Assembly: GCA_038329675.1 (NCBI GenBank)
Contig: JBBQNE010000031.1
Span: 1-25,466, forward strand
Reading direction: 5' to 3'
Length of the DNA stretch: 25,466 nt
Origin: JANXVY01 sp038329675
GTDB lineage: Bacteria; Pseudomonadota; Alphaproteobacteria; Rhizobiales; Hyphomicrobiaceae
The stretch's first letter is position 1, and the number at the start of each line of letters is the position of its first letter. Below, one piece after another: positions 14,601-22,362 of this stretch. Below the pieces are notes generated by a model. It did no database searches. It was given only the letters and a program-made list of their open reading frames with translations, and was not told the DNA's origin. The translations under genes were made by a program, and so were the position numbers.

Positions 14601-16292
14601 TCAGTATACGCGATCAGCCGCGCCGTTGGGCCACTTCCGTCGTAAAACCCGACGAATACCCCCTCCTATGCCCCCTGATATACCCCGCCCGCTCTTGAGG
14701 TCGGCGATGATTTCGCGCGCCGCATTTCGCCCCGGCACCCCCGTCACGCCGCCGCCAGGATGCGCCCCCGACCCGCACAAATAAAGCCCCGGCACCGGCA
14801 TCCGATAGGCCGCATAACCTAGAACCGGCCGAGCGGAGAACAATTGATCGAGCGTCAATTGCCCGTGGAAGATATCGCCATCAAGCAACCCGAACCGCCG
14901 TTCAAGATCGAGCGGCGACAGCACCTGCCGCCCGATGATGCTAGCGGCGAAATTCGGCGCGTGCTTGGTTACCGTCGCGATCGCAAGTTCGGCGAACGTG
15001 TCGGCCGCATCGTCCCAGTTTTGACCGTCTGGCAGCTTTGGAGCAACGTGCTGCACAAAGAGACTTGCGACGTGGCAGCCAGCAGCCGCCAACGTCGGAT
15101 CGAGCGTCGATGGGATCAAAACTTCGACAACCGGTTCACGCGCCCAGCCGAATTGCCGGGCATCGCTAAACGACCGATCAAGATAATCGAGCGTCGGTCC
15201 GATCACGATTCCAGCGCCATGGTGCGGCGCTTGCACAGTGCCAGGCCGACATGAAAAGTCCGGCAACTCCGACAGTGCCACGTTCATTCGAAACACGCCC
15301 GACCCTGACGTCAGCCCGGTAAAGCGCGACCTGAGATCAGCCGCGATGGCGTCAGGCGGCACGAGATCGCGCATCAGCAACTTTGGCCCAACCGCCGATA
15401 CCACACACCGCGCGATAATCGTCTCGCCGTCGGCGAGCTCCACGCCCGTCGCGATACCATCGTGAACGATAACGCGCCGGACCCCGGCACCCACCCGCAC
15501 ATTCGCCCCAGACGCTTCAGCCGACGCCCGCATCGCGTCCGAAATCGCGCCCATGCCGCCAACGGCATGACCCCACACGCCCGTCTTGCCGTTGACCTCG
15601 CCAAAGCAGTGGTGGAGCAGCACGTAGGCCGTGCCCGGCGTATATGGCGAGGCATAAGCCCCCACGATCCCGTCGAAAGCGAAGGCGCCCTTGACGACCT
15701 CGCTCTCAAACCACTGTCCCAGGAACGCCGCAGCGCTCTTGGTAAACAGGTCCACCAACACCCGTTGATCGGCGAGCGGCACCCGCGTGAGTGGCCGTGC
15801 GATCGCGCCACTCCGCAACGCTTCAAGCCATCCCCCGCCAGCGTTGGGTGGCGTCTCCAGCACCAGCTGCCGCAACACCTGAGCTGCCCGGTCAAGCGTC
15901 TCATCGTAATCGGCAAGCCGGGCCGCATCCGCCGTCGAGAAAGCCGCGATCGCCTCGCGCCGACCCGCCGCACCGTAGGGCATCAGTAGCCCGTCCGTCC
16001 CTGCCACTGGCCAGAAATTGGCCACCGGCCGTTCGATGATGCGCAAGCCGTAACGGGCCAACTCAAGTTCGGCGATCACACGAGGATTGAGTAGCGAAAC
16101 CGCATAACTCGCCACCGAATTGCGAAATCCCGGATAGAACTCTTCCGTCAGCGCCGCACCACCAGCAACCGCGTTCTTTTCGACGACCGTGACCGTTAGC
16201 CCCGCCCGCGCGAGATAAGCCGCGCAAGTCAGCCCGTTATGACCGCCGCCGACGATAACCGCATCGACCATATCAATGTTCGCACTCGCCAT
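14601..16292 (-). CDS. FAD-dependent oxidoreductase, phytoene desaturase-like (PYROXD2 type)
   Basis: This 563-aa flavoprotein has an N-terminal dinucleotide fold VIVGGGHNG (12-20), ending in VVEKN with the ribose-binding Glu38, followed by AGGAALTEEFYPGFRNS. Near the C-terminus is the second FAD motif, LYLCGSGAHPGGGVTGVPG, matching the carotenoid/phytoene desaturase superfamily. Sequence style and length fit the PYROXD2-like branch, whose substrate is not known; there are no carotenoid genes nearby. The N-terminus is uncertain: ATG 16292 and ATG 16271 both lack a strong ribosome binding site, and the longer frame to 16433 looks non-coding. The protein ends in a Gly/Arg-rich tail of about 30 residues. 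It may be cotranscribed with the flavin reductase gene downstream. Confidence 0.9.
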   Translation of the reverse strand: MASANIDMVDAVIVGGGHNGLTCAAYLARAGLTVTVVEKNAVAGGAALTEEFYPGFRNSVASYAVSLLNPRVIAELELARYGLRIIERPVANFWPVAGTDGLLMPYGAAGRREAIAAFSTADAARLADYDETLDRAAQVLRQLVLETPPNAGGGWLEALRSGAIARPLTRVPLADQRVLVDLFTKSAAAFLGQWFESEVVKGAFAFDGIVGAYASPYTPGTAYVLLHHCFGEVNGKTGVWGHAVGGMGAISDAMRASAEASGANVRVGAGVRRVIVHDGIATGVELADGETIIARCVVSAVGPKLLMRDLVPPDAIAADLRSRFTGLTSGSGVFRMNVALSELPDFSCRPGTVQAPHHGAGIVIGPTLDYLDRSFSDARQFGWAREPVVEVLIPSTLDPTLAAAGCHVASLFVQHVAPKLPDGQNWDDAADTFAELAIATVTKHAPNFAASIIGRQVLSPLDLERRFGLLDGDIFHGQLTLDQLFSARPVLGYAAYRMPVPGLYLCGSGAHPGGGVTGVPGRNAAREIIADLKSGRGISGGIGGGIRRVLRRKWPNGAADRVY

Positions 16293-16570
16293 AAGCAGGC
16301 ATGTGCCGGAGTTCGCAAAGCCGCGCAATGGCAGCGGGTATCGCGACCTTTCACCAGCAAAAGCAAATGGCGCTTCGTGTGCATTGCCGCAAACGGTTGC
16401 ATCGCGGTTGCGAGACAACCCCCTGTGCTGCACCTTCGCCCGCGCCTACTGTGACGTTAACGAAAACTAAAGTGTCTCGGGTGTCGTTTGGCGATCGTTC
16501 AGGAACCGCACACCATTCCAAGCCTAGCCTTGCGGTTCACGTGCGTTATGCTCAGCCCGAGGGGATCGAG

Positions 16571-16849
16571 ATGAAGGCGGCACCGGGTATCATTGAAACC
16601 GCATCCACGAGCGAGACCGCGGGTGCTGCCAAACACGCCACGCAGCGCAATCTCGCGATGATCAATATCGATCCGCTCCCGGGACTTGCGCTTGCGGTTG
16701 TTATTCCAACGCTTTTTTGGCCAGCCACCGTCTGGGCGATTGGTCAAGGCCTCGGCTATACCCTTGCGCTGTCGACGCTCGTGATGCTCGGCTCAGCGAT
16801 TGCTGTATTCTTGACGATCGTGTGCGGCGCGATAATGTTGCGTGACTAG
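16571..16849 (+). CDS. Small two-helix membrane protein
   Basis: This 92-aa protein has a polar N-terminus of about 35 residues followed by two hydrophobic helices (about 37-57 and 63-88) and a short end, MLRD. There is no known domain. Start ATG 16571 is preceded by GGGGATCGAG; the frame is open much further upstream but that part overlaps the start of the divergent oxidoreductase gene and lacks support. The intergenic region contains TTAA-N7-TAAA (16457-16471), a near match to a CtrA box. It converges with the Cys-rich gene across 29 nt. Confidence 0.65.
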   Translation: MKAAPGIIETASTSETAGAAKHATQRNLAMINIDPLPGLALAVVIPTLFWPATVWAIGQGLGYTLALSTLVMLGSAIAVFLTIVCGAIMLRD

Positions 16850-16878
16850 TCAAGCCAAGGTCTGCCGAAACGGAAGCG

Positions 16879-17181
16879 CTAGCCCCAGCGACAGACCTGT
16901 TTGCGACACCTTCCAGCCGTCCCAGCGATCGAGCACTTCGACGGCTCGAAACTGCACGACCGGCAAGAGAACGATGAGACGCAGCCGCGGAAGCTACCAC
17001 CACGGCTAAATTGGCAGTTCCTCACGGTTTGGCAGTTTCGTTGAGCATCCACGGTCTGCGCGAACGATTGATCGGGTGCCGTGGTCACAGCCAGCACCGA
17101 CGTGAGTGTTGCAATGGCAATGTAAAGGCAAGTGCGCGGCAAAGGCCGCCCGTCCCGCTTATCCCGATGGCTCCGGTCCAT
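16879..17181 (-). CDS. Small exported Cys-rich protein
   Basis: This 100-aa protein starts with a basic stretch (residues 1-16), then a hydrophobic signal segment (about 18-33) and likely cleavage near SFAQ (40-42). The mature ~58 residues carry ten cysteines, in order NCQTVRNCQF, FRGCVSSFSCRSCSF, SKCSI, GRCRKQVCRWG, and are rich in Arg and Ser. The spacing suggests a small disulfide-bonded periplasmic or secreted protein. I recall similar Cys-rich proteins with FRGC..SYSCR and a Cys-X-Trp-Gly end in rhizobial genomes, all without known function. AGGGAG lies 5 nt before ATG 17181, a strong site. Confidence 0.72.
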   Translation of the reverse strand: MDRSHRDKRDGRPLPRTCLYIAIATLTSVLAVTTAPDQSFAQTVDAQRNCQTVRNCQFSRGGSFRGCVSSFSCRSCSFEPSKCSIAGTAGRCRKQVCRWG

Positions 17182-17479
17182 GACAGCTCCCTGCTACACA
17201 TCAAACCTTGGCTAACTTAGCCTCAAGCGCGATGATCAAGCAAACACTGCGCCGGAAGCCTAGGCCCCAAGAATGTCAGCTGTTGTTGCACAGCAACGCC
17301 GCGATCTCTTGCCCTTCGTCGCTTGCCTTGAGTTGCGATCAGGGACACAACGCGAGCGGTCGGCTTTAATGCCGGACGGATAATCGTGATGCGCGCACCG
17401 TCGCCAGCCGCGCTGATGTCACCACATTCCCTTCCGCTGTCATAACACGCACCCTTTTCTGAACCTCCACGGGCCGCAC
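17182..17479. other. Divergent intergenic region, no gene seen
   Basis: These 298 nt between the Cys-rich gene and the response regulator gene should hold promoters for both. Open frames here only run into the neighbours in other frames. No clear operator was found. Confidence 0.5.
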
Positions 17480-18184
17480 ATGACCACTCCGAGGACCGAA
17501 ACACCGCTCGACAACGCCCCCCACATCCTGCTGGTGGACGACGATCAGCGAATTCGCGAACTCCTGGCGCGCTACCTCTCCGAGAATGGCTTTCGAGTGA
17601 CATCGGCTGGCGATGCCGCAGCGGCTCGGGCAGCGCTCAGAGGCCTCTCGTTCGACTTGATCTTGCTCGACGTGATGATGCCAGGCGAAAGTGGGCTCGA
17701 ACTCGCCCGAGATCTGAAGGCAACCCGCCCGATCCCGATTTTCATGCTGACGGCCCGATCAGAAACCGAACACCGCATCGAGGGGCTCGAGGCTGGCGTC
17801 GACGACTACATGCCCAAGCCCTACGAGCCGCGCGAACTGCTCCTCCGCATTCGCAACATCTTGCGACGCAGCGAGGGCGGGGTCGGTAATCGGGAGGAGA
17901 TCCGCCTAGGTCCGCTGACATTCCACCTGGGCCGTGGCGAACTCAAACGCGATGACATTTCAATCAAACTCACAGAACGCGAGCGCGATCTTTTGCGCCA
18001 GTTCGCGCAACGCCGTGGCCTGCCAATCCAACGTCATGAATTAGCCTCTGAGGGCGAAACCGGCAGCGAGCGCGCCGTCGACGTCCAGATCAACCGGCTG
18101 CGCCGCAAGATTGAATCGGACCCCGCCAACCCGATTTATCTGCAGACCGTGCGCGGCAAAGGTTATATCCTTTATACGGACTGA
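17480..18184 (+). CDS. OmpR/PhoB-family response regulator
   Basis: This 234-aa transcription regulator has an N-terminal receiver (about 14-130) with Asp20-22 in LLVDDDQ, phospho-accepting Asp64 in ILLDVMMPGESG, Thr91 in MLTAR and Lys113 in YMPKPYEPREL. The C-terminal winged helix (about 140-234) ends in the family hallmark VQINRLRRKIE and TVRGKGYIL. The partner kinase gene starts 27 nt downstream, so this is a classical operon pair. The receiver and pairing resemble the PetR/OmpR-like pairs of alphaproteobacteria; the stimulus and targets are unknown. The ribosome binding site before ATG 17480 is weak. Confidence 0.93.
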   Translation: MTTPRTETPLDNAPHILLVDDDQRIRELLARYLSENGFRVTSAGDAAAARAALRGLSFDLILLDVMMPGESGLELARDLKATRPIPIFMLTARSETEHRIEGLEAGVDDYMPKPYEPRELLLRIRNILRRSEGGVGNREEIRLGPLTFHLGRGELKRDDISIKLTERERDLLRQFAQRRGLPIQRHELASEGETGSERAVDVQINRLRRKIESDPANPIYLQTVRGKGYILYTD

Positions 18185-18211
18185 GGGGTTTCCATTGTTG
18201 GGGCCACTTGG

Positions 18212-19669
18212 ATGGGGCAACTTCGAGGGGCGATGGCATTCACTCGCGAAACGGCAGCAGCGGCCACGGCTGCGGGCAAATCATTAGCCCGGACCGTTCG
18301 CGAGCGGCTGAATTCGAACTGGGCAAGTATCGCTGAAAAGATCGCAGTCTGGGCTTGGGACCTTCTGCCAAAGGGTCTTTATTCGCGCGCGCTGATAATC
18401 ATCATCGCCCCAATCGTGATGTTAGCCGCCGTCGTCACCTTCGTGTTCATGGAGCGCCATTGGCAGCAGGTAAACCAGCGACTGTCCGAGCAGACCGCGC
18501 GCAACATCGCAGCACTGATCGATGTCTACGATAATGAAAAAGAGAAGGCTGACCATTCACAGTTGGTCCAGCTCGCCCGCGACCGGCTCAATTTGTCGAT
18601 GCAGATCTTGCCCCGGACCGAGCTACCTCCGCCCCTACCAAAGCCGTTTTTCAGCCAGCTCGACCGCACACTATCGCGCCAAGTCCAAAAGCAGCTCAGC
18701 TATCCGTTTTGGATCGATACGCTTGGCCAATCGAGCCACGTTGAAATCCGCGTGCTCCACGACGACGCCATTTTGCGCTTCGTCGTGACGCGCAACCAGA
18801 CGTCGGCATCCAACTCACACATTTTCCTGCTGTGGATGGTCGGTTCATCGGTCGTTCTATTGACCGTCGCGATCCTGTTCCTGCGCAACCAAATCAAACC
18901 GATCCTGCGGCTGGCCGAAGCCGCCGACGCGCTTGGCAAAGGCCGACCGATTCCGGAGGACTTTCGCCCGCGCGGCGCCCGTGAGGTGCGCCAAGCTGCC
19001 CAAGCGTTCATCGAAATGAGCGACCGTATTCGCACGCACGTCGACCAGCGCACGACAATGCTTGCAGGCGTTTCCCACGATCTGCGCACGGTGTTAACGC
19101 GGTTCAAGCTCGAACTTGCCTTGATGGGTAACACCCCCGAAGCCAAATCGATGGCCGCTAACGTGAACGAGATGCAGCACATGCTAGAGGATTATCTCGC
19201 GTTTGCGCGCGGCGATGGCGGCGAGGAAGCCAAGCCAACGAACGTCCGCGAACTGCTTGAAGAAATCGTCGATGAGGCCGTCGTTTATGGCAAGCCGATT
19301 ACGTTAAAGCTCAGTCAGCGGCGAAGCGACGTGATCTTGCCGTTGAAGCGCCACGCCTTCAAACGAGCGGTTACAAACCTCGTTTCGAATTCCGTCCGGT
19401 TCGGCGATGAAATTATCGTGCGCGCTGCGACCGAAAGCGATTGGTTGCGCGTTGAGATCGATGACGATGGCCCGGGTATTCCCGCCAAAGAACGTGAAAA
19501 CGTATTCCGGCCGTTCTATCGCATCGATAGCTCACGCAATCAGGACACCGGACACTCTGGCCTCGGCCTCGCAATTGCACGTGATATCGCCAAAAGCCAC
19601 GGGGGTGACATCACGCTCGGACAAAGTTCCATCGGCGGCTTGCGCGCTGTGATCCGGGTACCGCTGTGA
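18212..19669 (+). CDS. EnvZ-like sensor histidine kinase
   Basis: This 485-aa inner-membrane kinase is the partner of the upstream OmpR-type regulator. Two membrane helices (about 59-80 and 203-224) flank a periplasmic sensor of about 120 residues with a Pro-rich loop (ELPPPLPKP). A HAMP linker (225-278) leads to the H-box GVSHDLRTVLTRFKL with His289; the usual Pro after RT is Val. The ATPase domain has NLVSNSV, DDDGPGIP and HSGLGLAI. ATG 18212 follows GGGG about 8 nt upstream; ATG 18233 with GAGGGG closer is an alternative. The last codons (VIRVPL plus stop) lie in a 17-bp tandem repeat. The signal is unknown. Confidence 0.92.
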   Translation: MGQLRGAMAFTRETAAAATAAGKSLARTVRERLNSNWASIAEKIAVWAWDLLPKGLYSRALIIIIAPIVMLAAVVTFVFMERHWQQVNQRLSEQTARNIAALIDVYDNEKEKADHSQLVQLARDRLNLSMQILPRTELPPPLPKPFFSQLDRTLSRQVQKQLSYPFWIDTLGQSSHVEIRVLHDDAILRFVVTRNQTSASNSHIFLLWMVGSSVVLLTVAILFLRNQIKPILRLAEAADALGKGRPIPEDFRPRGAREVRQAAQAFIEMSDRIRTHVDQRTTMLAGVSHDLRTVLTRFKLELALMGNTPEAKSMAANVNEMQHMLEDYLAFARGDGGEEAKPTNVRELLEEIVDEAVVYGKPITLKLSQRRSDVILPLKRHAFKRAVTNLVSNSVRFGDEIIVRAATESDWLRVEIDDDGPGIPAKERENVFRPFYRIDSSRNQDTGHSGLGLAIARDIAKSHGGDITLGQSSIGGLRAVIRVPL

Positions 19670-19716
19670 TCCGCGTACCGCTGTGATCCGCGTACCGCTG
19701 TCATTCGAGTGCCACT
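19649..19716. repeat. 17-bp tandem repeat across the kinase stop codon
   Basis: Four consecutive 17-bp units start at 19649, 19666, 19683 and 19700. Units 2 and 3 are identical (GTGATCCGCGTACCGCT), unit 1 differs by one base and unit 4 by four. Unit 1 encodes the final VIRVPL of the sensor kinase and its TGA is formed at the unit 1/2 junction. Because 17 is not a multiple of three, each added unit changes frame, yet each repeats the same coding end plus stop. Confidence 0.9.
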
Positions 19717-19742
19717 GTAATTGACGTCGAGGGTGCGCCGCC

Positions 19743-20306
19743 ATGAGCGACAATTCGAACAAGGACGCTCGGTCGGCGGGTTCAAAATCGCCTGACCAAT
19801 CATCCAACCATTTATCAGCACTTGAATTTGACCCAGCTGCAATCGAACGGGGACGGGCGACGCTCCGCCACGTCCATGGCGATATTGGCCTCAGCTACGT
19901 CGACCGCCTCGCTGACGCCTGCCCAGATATGGCCGCGCTGCTGTTAGCCTACCCCTATGGTTCGATCTACGCCCGGCCAGGCCTTGATCTCCGTTCCCGC
20001 CAGATCGCCACGATTGCCGCACTAACGGCGCTCGGCGACTGCCAACACGAGCTAGAAATCCATATCCGCAGCTCGCTTCGCGCTGGACTGACCCGCGCAG
20101 AAATTGTCGAAATCATCATCCAGATGTCAGCCTACGCGGGGTTTCCACGGGCGTTGGCAGCCACGAAAGCAGCGATCACCGCGTTCGATGAGCCGCCGAC
20201 TAACGAGGCTGCGTCCAAAGACGTCGATACAAAAAACGTCAAACCCATTCGTGGCCGAAACGACGACCACAGCGATTGCGGCCACGAACCCGAGGCGGCC
20301 TCGTGA
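19743..20306 (+). CDS. Carboxymuconolactone decarboxylase (CMD/AhpD-like) family protein
   Basis: This 187-aa protein has a central CMD domain (about 50-150). Marks are LDLRSRQIATIAALTALGDC and QHELEIHIRSSLRAGLTRAEI, with Glu103 and His107 in the position typical of gamma-carboxymuconolactone decarboxylase, then SAYAGFPRALAA. The redox CxxC of AhpD is absent (only a lone Cys100), so peroxidase activity is unlikely. The ~25-residue N-terminus and ~35-residue charged C-terminus are extra and low in complexity. No aromatic-degradation genes are adjacent, so the reaction is unassigned. GAGGG lies 9 nt before the ATG. Its stop overlaps the rlmJ GTG start by 4 nt. Confidence 0.88.
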   Translation: MSDNSNKDARSAGSKSPDQSSNHLSALEFDPAAIERGRATLRHVHGDIGLSYVDRLADACPDMAALLLAYPYGSIYARPGLDLRSRQIATIAALTALGDCQHELEIHIRSSLRAGLTRAEIVEIIIQMSAYAGFPRALAATKAAITAFDEPPTNEAASKDVDTKNVKPIRGRNDDHSDCGHEPEAAS

Positions 20307-21166
20307 ACTACCGTCACGCCTACCACGCCGGCAACTTTGCCGATGTGATGAAGCACGCCACGCTCGCCCTTATTGTTGAGCATTTGACCGCAAAACCGTC
20401 GCCATTCCGCATTGTCGACACGCATGCCGGGCGCGGCCAATACGATCTCTCAGCGGTAGAGGCGTTGAAAACAGGAGAAGCGGCCAACGGGATCGGCCGC
20501 CTGCTCGCAACCCCTGTACCCGACAATATCGCCCCGCTGGTGGCGCCCTACATCTCCGCGATTAAGTCGGCGTCCAGCCGACCCGGCACGCTGATGAGCC
20601 ACTATCCAGGCAGCCCACTCATCGCGCGCCACCTCATGCGGCCGGGCGACCGAATGATAGCCAACGAATTGCACCCCGACGATTTCACCGCGCTCGACGC
20701 ACTGTTTGCCAACGACCGTTACGTTCAAACGACCAGCATCGACGCCTGGACGGCCATCCGGGCTCACCTGCCTCCCCCAGAAAGGCGCGGCGTCACTTTA
20801 ATCGACCCGCCATTCGAAGAGCCCGGTGAATTTGCGCGCATTACACAGGGCCTACGTGAAGCTTCGCAGCGATTTGCGACAGGAACGATCATCGTCTGGT
20901 ACCCAATCAAAGACAGTCACCGTGTCTCGGCGTTTCGCGCATCGATGAGTGCGACCGAACTCCCAAAGTTGCTTTATGTCGAGCTGATGGTGAAGGCAAT
21001 CGGCAGCAGTGGCCTGCCCGGTTGTGGCTTGATCATTCTAAACCCGCCCTATGGCCTAGATCGAAAACTCACAGAATTAATCGGGTTCTTGGCCACACGG
21101 CTGGCGCTCGATCGCCATGCGCGTAGCAGCGTGTCCTGGCTGACGACAGAACGGGCGCAAATGTGA
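20303..21166 (+). CDS. rlmJ: 23S rRNA m6A2030 methyltransferase RlmJ
   Basis: This 287-aa cytoplasmic enzyme methylates N6 of A2030 in 23S rRNA using S-adenosylmethionine. The N-terminus NYRHAYHAGNFADVMKH is the family signature. The SAM-binding loop follows in IVDTHAGRGQYDL (about 37-49). The catalytic motif DPPF lies at residues 168-171 in LIDPPFEEPGEF. Length matches RlmJ (about 280). GTG 20303 forms a GTGA overlap with the preceding stop and has GAGG 7 nt upstream, so translational coupling to the CMD gene is likely, although the two functions are unrelated. Confidence 0.95.
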   Translation: MNYRHAYHAGNFADVMKHATLALIVEHLTAKPSPFRIVDTHAGRGQYDLSAVEALKTGEAANGIGRLLATPVPDNIAPLVAPYISAIKSASSRPGTLMSHYPGSPLIARHLMRPGDRMIANELHPDDFTALDALFANDRYVQTTSIDAWTAIRAHLPPPERRGVTLIDPPFEEPGEFARITQGLREASQRFATGTIIVWYPIKDSHRVSAFRASMSATELPKLLYVELMVKAIGSSGLPGCGLIILNPPYGLDRKLTELIGFLATRLALDRHARSSVSWLTTERAQM

Positions 21167-21185
21167 GCGTTTGCGCCAAAGCTCA
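21164..21185 (+). terminator. Strong hairpin beginning at the rlmJ stop codon
   Basis: TGAGC (21164-21168) pairs with GCTCA (21181-21185), and TTTG (21170-21173) pairs with CAAA (21177-21180) around CGC, with a single bulged G. The stop codon TGA forms the first bases of the stem. No T-run follows, so it could be a Rho-independent-like terminator or a 3' end stabiliser. Confidence 0.5.
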
Positions 21186-21356
21186 ATTCGCGCCGCCGAA
21201 GACGAGTGGACGATTGCGTGGCGCAACCGTTGCCCAGTTGCCACGGCGCCTGACAAACGACACCGGCCACCTAACGCTGCGACAGTCGTGTCACGATCGA
21301 GATGTGTTAACCAAAGATCGCGGTCGCAAGCGGCCGTCAACCCATAGGAGATTGAG

Positions 21357-21608
21357 ATGATCCGTATCGCTGTTATCGCCGCCGCAGCAGCCCTCGCCAT
21401 GACCTCGACGGCCCAAGCCGGCAAATGTGTCGTTACGACCACCACCGGGATCGGTGCGACGAAAGAAATCGCCGACGATCTGGCCAAAACGCAACTCGCT
21501 GCCGCCATCGCAGCCTCGGGCAACAAGGCCAAGGGCAAGGTCATGATGAAGAGCGAAGGTGCGTTCCCGGTCGTCACCTCCAAGGCTTCACAACGCAACT
21601 GCAAGTAA
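21357..21608 (+). CDS. Small exported hypothetical protein (83 aa)
   Basis: This 83-aa protein has a clear signal peptide (residues 1-21, ending AQA) and a mature part of about 62 residues, Ala/Lys-rich, with two Cys, one just after cleavage (GKCVV) and one at the end (RNCK), which could pair. No domain is recognised. AGGAG lies 6 nt before ATG 21357, an excellent site. It is the first of three exported unknowns in a row on the plus strand. Confidence 0.78.
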   Translation: MIRIAVIAAAAALAMTSTAQAGKCVVTTTTGIGATKEIADDLAKTQLAAAIAASGNKAKGKVMMKSEGAFPVVTSKASQRNCK

Positions 21609-21828
21609 GTGCGACGCGCCAACCTCGGCACCATGCGCGTCACCGTTTTACGACAGTCCGGGGCGGAAACGCTTCGCTCCGGCACTGGACTTGAGGAAGT
21701 CGCAACAAAATCGCGGTACCGTTTGTTTAGGCCGCGTTGAGTTGAACGCGATCAAGAAAAGCCCCGCTGATACAACGTCGTGTGGTATGGTTCGTCCAGA
21801 AATCCGGACCTAGTTGGAGGCCGCCCCC

Positions 21829-22209
21829 ATGTTAGTCCTGTCGTCATTCCCGTCATCGCTGACCACTTCGCAGCAGTGGTCGCACGCTACAAAAGCACGG
21901 AGCCGTGGCATCGGCCCCATGACGCTCGCCATCACGCTTACTTTGGTAATCGCGATCTTGCCGTCGTTGGCAGAAGCACAAGAGCGCGGTAAAAAGGCAG
22001 GCAACACGCCAGAGCGCCGCGGCGGGTACTCATACTCCGCCCCCGACACGATCAATACCTACGGCGACAGCCGAGGTCGTTTCGGCCGCACTGAAGCGTT
22101 CCGCGACCCAGGTTTCGATCGCCAGACCAACTTTGGACCGTTTGACAACGGGTTCTTCTTTGATTCGGGCGTCGGCCCCCGGGGCGGTAACTCGCCTTAC
22201 TTGAACTAA
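21829..22209 (+). CDS. Exported Gly/Phe-rich hypothetical protein
   Basis: This 126-aa protein has a long polar start and then a hydrophobic signal segment, MTLAITLTLVIAILPSLAEA, probably cleaved near AEAQ. The mature ~75 residues are Gly-, Arg-, Asn- and Phe-rich and of low complexity, ending GPRGGNSPYLN. The start at ATG 21829 has GGAGG 8 nt upstream; ATG 21919, directly before the hydrophobic part, would give a shorter signal but lacks a ribosome binding site. Function is unknown. Confidence 0.65.
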   Translation: MLVLSSFPSSLTTSQQWSHATKARSRGIGPMTLAITLTLVIAILPSLAEAQERGKKAGNTPERRGGYSYSAPDTINTYGDSRGRFGRTEAFRDPGFDRQTNFGPFDNGFFFDSGVGPRGGNSPYLN

Positions 22210-22362
22210 GCGCGCTCAGGCTAGCGATGCACAGTGGCCGCATGCCGCTGAGATTCGCGTGTATGCCGCTTTGATCACTCGCACTGCCCTATAGAAAACG
22301 CTCGCGTCTCCAGCTAGGATTAAAACGACTGGGGACGATCAGCTTTTCTTTAGAGGCCCGAC

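Noticed and set aside
16293..16433. 47-codon extension of the FAD oxidoreductase
   Set aside because: It adds a Cys/Arg-rich stretch before the FAD-binding fold that usually lies at the very N-terminus.
21655..21691. Hairpin-like arms AGTCC/GGACT with an inner CGGA/TCCG
   Set aside because: Short, interrupted stems and no T-run; not convincing as a terminator of the 83-aa gene.
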